Positions 22,088 to 28,034 of a DNA stretch of 33,320 nucleotides are shown piece after piece (position 1 is the first letter of the stretch; every line of letters starts with the position of its first letter). The stretch is from JANMDU01 sp031376455 (GTDB lineage: Bacteria; Pseudomonadota; Gammaproteobacteria; Burkholderiales; Burkholderiaceae_C). Below the pieces are notes generated by a model. It was not told the DNA's origin, did not search any database, and saw only the letters and a program-made list of their open reading frames with translations. The stretch spans positions 1 through 33,320 of the forward strand of contig JANMDU010000089.1 in the NCBI GenBank assembly GCA_031376455.1, given 5' to 3'. The position numbers and the translations under genes are program-made.

Positions 22088-23458
22088 GCTTGGCCACCCG
22101 CGCGTCTTGCCGGGATTCATCAGCCCATGGGGATCGGCGATGCGCTTGAAATCGATTTGATTGGTGTCAATCTCTTTCATACCGCCGTCTTCAATCGTGA
22201 CGACGTGGTTGTCGAATACCATGCAGCCGTCGCTTTCGAATTCTTTGATGATCTCATACAAGCGATCTTTGTCGAAAAAGCTCACAAGCGGCAGGCCGAA
22301 GGCGACGCAGCCCCCGTATTGGCGGCTGAATTCGTGATGCATGAGGACTTCATTGCCCCAGCGCTGCATTTGCTTTTCTACCAAGGCGATGTCGATGCCT
22401 ACGCCGTTTTCCCAAGCCGCAACGGTTTGTAGGTTCGTCCAGCTTTTGTCTTGCTTGAGAGCAATGAGGGTGGTGTGGTTGTAGGCGCACTCGAAGGCGG
22501 GGGAGAGTTTTTCTACTTGAAGTTCGCTCTCAGTAAAGGCCATGGACTCCTGGCCGCTGTGTTTTGCAACGAGAGCTCGCCATGCTGCCATGCAATTGGG
22601 ATTGACCATCGAAAAAACAGCATCTTTGTTGGCCGGAAAGCGCGCGCCGAATTCGGCTTCGTAGTACGGGGCGATGCGCCGCTCTACGGCTGTGATGAGG
22701 AAGGCATCGACACTGCCACCGATGGCTTCCGTTACTTCGCAGCCAAATCGCAGCGCGGCGCTGTAGCTGTCAAACAGGGCGATGTGGTGAATCCAATCGA
22801 CGGCGGGTTTGAGGCGCAAAGTGAGCGCTGTGATGATGCCATTCGTGCCGTAAGCGTGGTGGACTTTTTGAATGTCTGCATCTTTCAATTCGATGATGCG
22901 CGGGGTTTCCTCGAGCGTGACGACGCGAATCATCGTGACGTTGCCCGCATCTTTTAAAATGCCATTGCGCACGCTGCCCGCGCCCGCGTAGCCGCCTGCG
23001 ATGAAGCCGCCAATGGTGGCGATATCTCGCGTGCTTGGGTACATGAGGATTTCTTGGCCGCCTGCAATGCAGTGGTCGGCACGCACGGCTTTTTCTAAAT
23101 CAGCAATCAAGATGCCGGCTTCGCAGGTCACGTTGCCGGGAGAAATGTTGATCACGCGATTGAGCTGTGTGACGTCTAAGATCACGCCGCCTTCGAGCGG
23201 TACGCATTGGCCATAATTGCCCGTTCCGCCGCCTCGGATGGTGACATTCAGCCGATGCTTGGCGCAGGCGGCTGCAACCTGAATCACCTCGGCCTCCGTG
23301 CGCGGGCTCACCATGATGTCGCCCATCTTGTCATCAAGCTCGGCTTTGAGGATGGGGCTGTACCAGTAATAGTCTTTCGACTTCACAGCCAGTGTGTGCG
23401 CATCACGGGTATGGGGGATGCCTGCGATGTCTTGGATGAAAGAGTCGAAGTTTTTCAT
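22070..23458 (-). CDS. FAD-linked oxidase (FAD_binding_4, GlcD/VAO-like)
   Basis: Flavoprotein of 462 residues of the vanillyl-alcohol oxidase/glycolate oxidase fold. The FAD-binding part holds VTIRGGGTGNYGQCVPLEG and VILDVTQLNRV, then TIGGFIAGGYAGAGSVRNG and HAYGTNGIITALTLRL; the C-terminus ends RIADPHGLMNPGKTRGW, matching the D-P-G-L-x-N-P-G-K flavin motif. The substrate is not evident; it probably oxidises a hydroxy acid or similar product. It is last in the minus-strand catabolic cluster, separated from the amidohydrolase by a 125-nt gap with a hairpin repeat, so linkage with that pathway is likely but not certain. Its 3' end overlaps the DUF900 gene tail to tail. Confidence 0.87.
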   Translation of the reverse strand: MKNFDSFIQDIAGIPHTRDAHTLAVKSKDYYWYSPILKAELDDKMGDIMVSPRTEAEVIQVAAACAKHRLNVTIRGGGTGNYGQCVPLEGGVILDVTQLNRVINISPGNVTCEAGILIADLEKAVRADHCIAGGQEILMYPSTRDIATIGGFIAGGYAGAGSVRNGILKDAGNVTMIRVVTLEETPRIIELKDADIQKVHHAYGTNGIITALTLRLKPAVDWIHHIALFDSYSAALRFGCEVTEAIGGSVDAFLITAVERRIAPYYEAEFGARFPANKDAVFSMVNPNCMAAWRALVAKHSGQESMAFTESELQVEKLSPAFECAYNHTTLIALKQDKSWTNLQTVAAWENGVGIDIALVEKQMQRWGNEVLMHHEFSRQYGGCVAFGLPLVSFFDKDRLYEIIKEFESDGCMVFDNHVVTIEDGGMKEIDTNQIDFKRIADPHGLMNPGKTRGWPSSANQV

Positions 23459-23481
23459 AATTTGTAGTGATCAAAAAATTT

Positions 23482-23578
23482 GAGAACACGGAAGGCACGA
23501 AAACGCACGGAAGTCACGAAAGAAATACAAAAATACTTCTGTGTCTTTCGCGTGTTTCCGTACCTTCCGTGTTCTTAA
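23482..23578. repeat. Intergenic hairpin repeat, copy 3 (amidohydrolase to FAD oxidase)
   Basis: The left arm GAGAACACGGAAGGCACGAA and the right arm TTCCGTACCTTCCGTGTTCT are almost perfectly complementary at the outer ends, with inner ACGAAAGAAATACAAAAA/TTCTGTGTCTTTCGCGT pairing partly. This is the best-preserved hairpin of the three copies. It lies between two co-oriented genes. Confidence 0.83.
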
Positions 23579-23583
23579 ATCCC

Positions 23584-24807
23584 TCAAGCGCTGATGACTT
23601 CTGTTAATCGATGCAAAAGTGGAGAATTCATCAAATCTCTCGTATCGCCAGCATGCACCAGTAACAAATCATGGACCGAACAGCCTTCGCGAATCAGGCC
23701 ATCCCATGGCAAATTCATCGCTTTGGAGGGCGCTGTTGTGATGCTGGCGAGCCAATCGAGGGGCTCTGAGAGATGCCCTATTTGTACGCCAAGTTTCCAT
23801 GCTTCAAGGGGGTTATAACTGCCATAGGGGTAGAAGCCATCGGCCACGTTGTCTGTGGCGAGGCTGACGGAGACACCAGCATCGGCCGCTTCGCGAAGGC
23901 GCGTGATTCCTCGCTCTATCGGCGTGCGGTTCCATGCGCCTTGCAAATACAGGTTCGTGGCCGGCAGGGCGACGAGGTGGATGAGTGCTTGCGCACAAAG
24001 CTTGAGCGTGGCAATGGCGTCTTCGTCACTTTGCATGGCCAGCGAGCAAGCGTGGCCACAGGTGACCCGGCCTTGCCAATTGTTTTTGATCGTGAGTTCG
24101 GCGATGGCACGCAAGCCACGCGCATCTGCATCTAAGCCTTCATCGACGTGGAAATCTAGTTGGAGTTGGTTCTTAACGGCGAGATCAAACACGCGCTGGA
24201 GCTTGTCGTAGATGCGCTCGTTGCGGTAGACAAATGCGCCAAGCAGGGCGGCCTCGCCGCTGGCTTTGTCGCAGGTGAGGTTGGCGGTGGCGATTTCTAA
24301 GGCCAAATCTTCACTGTCGAATGCGTTATCAAAAAAATCCAGCGGCGTGAGGCTGACGCATTGCAGGATTAGTTTGCCGCGCCATTGATCGCGCAGCTTT
24401 TCAAACACTGCAAGCGATTTGGGTGCATCTTTGTTCATCCAATCCAGATGCGTGCGAAGAGCACGGCAGCCGAGGCTGTAGGCTTCTTGCAAAGCGCGTT
24501 CCATGCGAATCTCAATCTGCTCGGCGCTCCAGCCATCCCGGTGCTTGGCCATGCGCTCAATCGCAGCATACAAATCGCCTTCGGCTGCGCCCACTTCATC
24601 CACCACGAAGGTTTTGTCAACGTGGACATGCAGATCGACGAAAGCGGGCAGTAGCATCTGAGGCCGAGATACTCCTGAATTAATAGCACTTCGCGCAGGT
24701 TCTATGCCGGCGATATGATCTTTTTCTATAAAAACATCAAATAAATCTGATGCCGAGTCGAAGCCACGCACACAACGCGGAATCTGCACGTTTGCGATAA
24801 CAGTCAT
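23584..24807 (-). CDS. Amidohydrolase, cytosine deaminase-like
   Basis: Metal-dependent hydrolase of 407 residues of the cytosine deaminase (CodA)/AtzC branch. The first metal-binding motif is HVHVDK (H60, H62). Others are LDFHVDEGLD, VTCGHACSLA and SLATDNVADGFYPYG, which corresponds to the CodA D-N/D-V-x-D-x-x-Y-P region. The enzyme probably deaminates or opens a heterocycle; cytosine, creatinine or a related compound are candidates. The ATG at 24807 overlaps the permease stop by one base (TGATG). Residues about 32-45 (IAGIEPARSAINSG) come from an inverted copy of the dispersed coding repeat. The neighbouring ABC importer and creatininase-type hydrolase support a nitrogen-scavenging pathway. 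Confidence 0.87.
   Translation of the reverse strand: MTVIANVQIPRCVRGFDSASDLFDVFIEKDHIAGIEPARSAINSGVSRPQMLLPAFVDLHVHVDKTFVVDEVGAAEGDLYAAIERMAKHRDGWSAEQIEIRMERALQEAYSLGCRALRTHLDWMNKDAPKSLAVFEKLRDQWRGKLILQCVSLTPLDFFDNAFDSEDLALEIATANLTCDKASGEAALLGAFVYRNERIYDKLQRVFDLAVKNQLQLDFHVDEGLDADARGLRAIAELTIKNNWQGRVTCGHACSLAMQSDEDAIATLKLCAQALIHLVALPATNLYLQGAWNRTPIERGITRLREAADAGVSVSLATDNVADGFYPYGSYNPLEAWKLGVQIGHLSEPLDWLASITTAPSKAMNLPWDGLIREGCSVHDLLLVHAGDTRDLMNSPLLHRLTEVISA
24671..24712 (+). repeat. Dispersed coding repeat, copy in the amidohydrolase gene (antisense to gene)
   Basis: The plus strand reads CTGAATTAATAGCACTTCGC then GCAGGTTCTATGCCGGCG. The block ATAGCACT.CGCGCAG.TTCTATGCCGGC is nearly identical to the nadD copy; the extreme 5' end (GCTA) has decayed. 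It is read in the reverse frame as AGIEPARSAIN, parallel to AGTEYAQSATD in CysI. Confidence 0.85.
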
Positions 24808-25655
24808 CAGCGGCTCGCCTTCACTTCACTCTCATGCCACTTACCCAGCACGAGCTTAGAGATGATGTTGAAGAGCACGAAAATCATCACACCCGTGAGC
24901 GAAACGAGCACGAGCGCAGCAAACATTTTGGGAATTTCCGTGCGAAAGCTCGCTTCCAAAATGCGCGAAGCCAGCCCCGTTTGCTTACCCGCTGCGCCAG
25001 CGGTGAATTCAGCGACCACAGCGCCGATCAAACTGAGGCCGCCAGCGATTTTTAAACCTGCGATGAAATAAGGCATGGCTGATGGAATGAGCAAATGCCG
25101 CAGCGTTTGCCAAGGAGAAGCGCGATAGAGCATGAAGAGATCGCGAAGGTTGTGATCCGCACTGCGCAGGCCGATCACAGTGTTCGACAGGATTGGAAAA
25201 AAAGCCACGATCCACGCGCAGAGCAAAAGCGCGGCCATGGTGCTGTCGATAAAAATCAAAATCAAAGGCGCAATCGCCACAATCGGCGTGACTTGCAGCA
25301 CAATCGCGAAAGGAAAGAGGCTTGCCTCGACCCATTTGTTTAGCGCAAACAAAGTGGCCAAAATCACGCCGCCTGCAACCGCTAAAAACAGCGCCCCAAA
25401 CGTAACCTTCATCGTGAACCACCAACTCTCCATGAGCGAGCCGAGGTTGTCCCACAGCGTGACCAATACGAGCGTGGGCGCGGGTAGGATGTATTGCGGA
25501 ATGTTGTTGATGCGCACGATGGCTTCCCAGCCTGCCAAAGCAGCGGCGAACACCAAAAAAGGCAAAATCTTTAAGAGAAGTTGACCCTTGTTTACGCCTC
25601 TGGCCGGCGTATTATCTGCGTAGAGTGCTATTGATTTCATAGTATTTTCAGACAT
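24807..25655 (-). CDS. ABC transporter permease (SsuC/TauC-like)
   Basis: Inner-membrane permease of 282 residues with about six membrane segments. The binding-protein-dependent transport loop is visible as TLRHLLIPSAMPYFIAGLKIAGG with the late VVAEFTAGAAGKQTGLA. I start it at the ATG at 25655 (MSENTMKSIAL), which overlaps the ATPase stop by 8 nt; a longer frame upstream would lie wholly within the ATPase gene and is not membrane-like. Residues 5-19 are encoded by a dispersed coding repeat copy, so the cytoplasmic N-terminal tail is repeat-derived. It pairs with the ATPase upstream. Nucleobase-like, sulfonate or nitrate substrates are all known for the family; the hydrolases beside it favour a heterocycle. 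Confidence 0.88.
   Translation of the reverse strand: MSENTMKSIALYADNTPARGVNKGQLLLKILPFLVFAAALAGWEAIVRINNIPQYILPAPTLVLVTLWDNLGSLMESWWFTMKVTFGALFLAVAGGVILATLFALNKWVEASLFPFAIVLQVTPIVAIAPLILIFIDSTMAALLLCAWIVAFFPILSNTVIGLRSADHNLRDLFMLYRASPWQTLRHLLIPSAMPYFIAGLKIAGGLSLIGAVVAEFTAGAAGKQTGLASRILEASFRTEIPKMFAALVLVSLTGVMIFVLFNIISKLVLGKWHESEVKASR
25603..25643 (-). repeat. Dispersed coding repeat, copy in the permease gene
   Basis: The minus strand reads ACTATGAAATCAATAGCAC then TCTACGCAGATAATACGCCGGCC. It is close to the DUF934 copy and, through ATCAATAGCACTC, to the FIST copy. It is read in the main frame as TMKSIALYADNTPA, four codons after the start. Confidence 0.87.
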
Positions 25656-26466
25656 GATGCTCTCCAGCTTTTTGCAGCTCTTGCGAGACTTTGACGCACA
25701 ACTGCGCATAGCGCTCAGTGTTGCGAAAGGCATCTGAGCGAGGATACGACTCATCAATGGCAATATCCGCAATGACGCGCCCCGGGCGCGCTGCCATGAT
25801 GATGATGCGGTTGGAGAGATACACGCTTTCATAGACGCTGTGTGTGACGAATACGGTGGTGAATTGCTTGGCTTGCCAGAGCGCGAGCGTGTCGTTGTTG
25901 AGTTTGAAGCGCGTCATCTCATCGAGCGCCGCAAAAGGCTCATCCATCAGCAAGAGGCGAGGCTCGGTGACCATCGCTCGCGCAATCGAGACGCGCATTT
26001 TCATGCCGCCGGAGAGCTCGCGGGGGTACACGTGCGCGAACTGCGAGAGGCCGACTTTGGCAAGAGCGTCTTCGACTTGCGGACGCGCTTGATCTTTGCT
26101 CATGCCCTTCAAGCGCAGCGGCAGCCAGACGTTGTCAAACACGATTGCCCAAGGCATCAGCGTGGGCTCTTGGAAGACGAAAGAGATGTCTTTGGCATGA
26201 GAAGGATTCGTTCGGGCTGAGCTCGTCGAAGCCTCCAGCCCTTCGACAAGCTCAGAACGAACGGTTTGTTGATTCCATTTCATGCTGCCACTCGACAGGG
26301 GCAGCAATACCGCCATGATTTTGAGCGCCGTGCTTTTGCCGCAACCCGAAGGCCCGAGCAGGCTCACGAATTGCCGCTCGCTAATGCCTAAATCCACATC
26401 TTGCAGCGCAAGCGTGCCGTTGTCGTAGCGTTTGTTGACGCGCTGGAGTTCGAGCAGTGTGTTCAT
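25648..26466 (-). CDS. ABC transporter ATP-binding protein (SsuB/NrtD-like) carrying a REP insertion
   Basis: ATPase of 272 residues. The Walker A GPSGCGKST is at 38-46, the Q-loop glutamine at 99 in VFQEPTLMPW, the signature LSGGM at 151-155, Walker B LLLMDEP at 171-177, and the H-loop is in TVFVTHSVYES. Family members have a short loop between the Walker A helix and the Q-loop; here residues about 68-87 (VRSELVEGLEASTSSARTN) form an extra segment encoded by a REP-type inverted repeat. The frame is intact and all catalytic motifs are present, so the protein is probably functional. The start overlaps the creatininase stop (ATGA); the stop overlaps the permease start by 8 nt. Confidence 0.9.
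   Translation of the reverse strand: MNTLLELQRVNKRYDNGTLALQDVDLGISERQFVSLLGPSGCGKSTALKIMAVLLPLSSGSMKWNQQTVRSELVEGLEASTSSARTNPSHAKDISFVFQEPTLMPWAIVFDNVWLPLRLKGMSKDQARPQVEDALAKVGLSQFAHVYPRELSGGMKMRVSIARAMVTEPRLLLMDEPFAALDEMTRFKLNNDTLALWQAKQFTTVFVTHSVYESVYLSNRIIIMAARPGRVIADIAIDESYPRSDAFRNTERYAQLCVKVSQELQKAGEHHV
26209..26263. repeat. REP-type inverted repeat inserted in the ABC ATPase gene
   Basis: The left arm starts CGTTCGGGCTGAGCTCGTCG (26209-26231) and the right arm CTTCGACAAGCTCAGAACGA (26241-26263). The arms are 23 nt each with three mismatches around a 9-nt spacer. The CTTCGACAAGCTCAG core is a familiar REP sequence of proteobacteria. It lies inside an open frame and is translated as RSELVEGLEASTSSARTN. 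Confidence 0.92.
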
Positions 26467-27293
26467 TCAGGAATGGTGGGTTTTGCAATGAGGGTGCTCA
26501 TAGGCAAACTGCTGATCTCAGCCAAGAGTTGCGCCAGCTTTTGTGCCGAAGCATTGATCACTGCACGGCCTTTCTCTGCGGTGGCAATTGATGCGTTGCC
26601 GCAAGCTCCCATCGGGTTGTAATCCTGCGTTTGCCAGCCCATTTTGGCGCTCACGCCATTGCCGAGTATTTGGTATTTTTCTGAGCGATTTTCTGAGCTG
26701 CTTTTGAAGTCACGTGCCTGCTTCATATCCACCGTTTGCGGCGTGAGGGCAAGCATCATCGACGTTTCCATATCGCCGCCATGAATGCCAAAGCGATGCT
26801 CAGAAGGTGCAAACAGCGCGTTGATGTCGTCGCCAAGTGGCAGGGTGAACCAGTTGGTCGAAAAAACCAGCATATCGAGGCGCACCCGCAGATCACGCGC
26901 CACGATATCCATCACGCTAATTTGCCCGCCATGTGAATTTAAAAGAACCAGCTTTTTGATGCCCGCCGCGTTCACGCATTCGCCGATCTCCGTCCACAGC
27001 GCAATCAGCGTCTCGGCCTTCAAAGTGAGCGTGCCAGGAAAGCGCAAATGCTCATTGCTTTTTCCGATCTGCTGAGTGGGCAAAAAGATGGCACGCGTGT
27101 TGCCTAAATGCGGCATCGTAGCGGCAATCACAGCATTGACCAAGGTGGTATCCACCGAAGTCGGCAAGTGCGGGCCATGCTGTTCAATGGCAGCGACTGG
27201 CAACACAGCGACGACATCGTCTGTACCGCTGCGAGCCAGTTGCGCGAAATGACGGGTGGACAGGTCTGCCCAAAGGTGAGAAGGGAGTTTCAT
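26463..27293 (-). CDS. Creatininase-family amidohydrolase
   Basis: Metal-dependent amidohydrolase of 276 residues of the creatininase/MftE/FAPy-deformylase family. Probable metal ligands are E and H of AIEQHGPHLP, D of SVDTTLVN, H of LLNSHGGQIS and E of GGDMETSMML. The family opens creatinine or cleaves formamide-type bonds; creatinine itself is possible here because the neighbour is a CodA-like deaminase, but the substrate is not fixed by sequence. I use the ATG at 27293 (MKLPSHLWADLS); an in-frame GTG two codons upstream is an alternative. First enzyme gene after tetR on the minus strand, with a 4-nt overlap into the ABC ATPase. Confidence 0.87.
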   Translation of the reverse strand: MKLPSHLWADLSTRHFAQLARSGTDDVVAVLPVAAIEQHGPHLPTSVDTTLVNAVIAATMPHLGNTRAIFLPTQQIGKSNEHLRFPGTLTLKAETLIALWTEIGECVNAAGIKKLVLLNSHGGQISVMDIVARDLRVRLDMLVFSTNWFTLPLGDDINALFAPSEHRFGIHGGDMETSMMLALTPQTVDMKQARDFKSSSENRSEKYQILGNGVSAKMGWQTQDYNPMGACGNASIATAEKGRAVINASAQKLAQLLAEISSLPMSTLIAKPTIPE

Positions 27294-27346
27294 TCCCACA
27301 TATTAAACGGGAAATTAACCGGGATTAGCTCTCCTCAGCGGGTGGG

Positions 27347-27931
27347 TCAGGTGCTGCTAGGTGCAGTTGGCTTATCTTTGCTGAGCAGTGTTTCTCCAGC
27401 AAGGCGAACGGCATGGAGCAGATCGGTTTGCAGCGCCTCGCTGTGCATTGCGCGGGCGAGCATAACCGCGCCGACGTTTTGCGCAATGATGGCCCAAGCT
27501 GCCTCAGGATCTCCCGTAATGTCGCTGACGTTGCCATGAATGGCTTCGATGCCAGCATCGAAGGCTTGCCTGACCTCATCATTAGCGCGGCTGATCTCAG
27601 GGGTCAGTGAGGGGAGTGGGCAGCCCGCCTCAGGATGCCGCACATGGCTCATGCTCAGATAGCCGCGCAGCACGCGCGAGACTTGCGCGTCGTCAGAGGC
27701 GTCAATGTTTTTGTACAGATCAGCAGTTCGCTTTAATTCGGCGGTGATCAGAGCGACAAACAGATCGGATTTTCCAGTGAAATGTTTGTATAGCGAGCCT
27801 GTCGTAACGCCCGCTGCCCAGGCCAGATCTGCCATGCCACTGTTGTTGAAGCCATGCTGCTTGGCGTGCTTTCCAGTGGATTCCACTAACTTGGCACGCG
27901 CTAGGCTTTTGTACTCATCGTTGTAACGCAT
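27347..27931 (-). CDS. TetR/AcrR-family transcriptional regulator
   Basis: DNA-binding repressor-type protein of 194 residues. The N-terminal helix-turn-helix spans about 12-60, with FNNSGMADLAWAAGVTTGSL followed by YKHFTGKSDLFVALI, the standard TetR recognition region. The C-terminal part includes HPEAGCPLPSLTPEI and resembles the TetR_C domain of regulators controlling nearby redox genes. Its start at 27931 is divergent from the molybdopterin oxidoreductase gene, and an 18-bp perfect palindrome lies between them, so autoregulation and control of that gene are likely. It is also upstream of, and co-oriented with, the creatininase-ABC-amidohydrolase genes (53-nt gap), so read-through could link the two. 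Confidence 0.92.
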   Translation of the reverse strand: MRYNDEYKSLARAKLVESTGKHAKQHGFNNSGMADLAWAAGVTTGSLYKHFTGKSDLFVALITAELKRTADLYKNIDASDDAQVSRVLRGYLSMSHVRHPEAGCPLPSLTPEISRANDEVRQAFDAGIEAIHGNVSDITGDPEAAWAIIAQNVGAVMLARAMHSEALQTDLLHAVRLAGETLLSKDKPTAPSST

Positions 27932-27978
27932 GCGACTTTACTTAGAAAATAATTTGAATAGAGTCAATATAAGCTTTA

Positions 27979-27996
27979 AGATAATGATCATTATCT
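27979..27996. promoter_or_regulatory. Perfect 18-bp palindrome in the tetR/molybdoenzyme divergent promoter
   Basis: AGATAATGATCATTATCT is its own reverse complement. It is placed 48 nt from the tetR start and 39 nt from the molybdoenzyme start, in an AT-rich region suited to two divergent promoters. Most simply it is the operator for the adjacent TetR protein. The half-sites also resemble a Fur box (GATAATGAT/ATCATTATC), but the centre is 3 nt shorter than the 19-bp consensus. Confidence 0.65.
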
Positions 27997-28034
27997 CATA
28001 AATTAATCATTTCTATCAATTGAGTGGCGGCATC

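Noticed and set aside
27980..27995. Fur box reading of the palindrome GATAATGATCATTATC.
   Set aside because: The 19-bp Fur consensus needs three more central bases; the neighbouring TetR gene explains the palindrome more simply. Kept only as an alternative.
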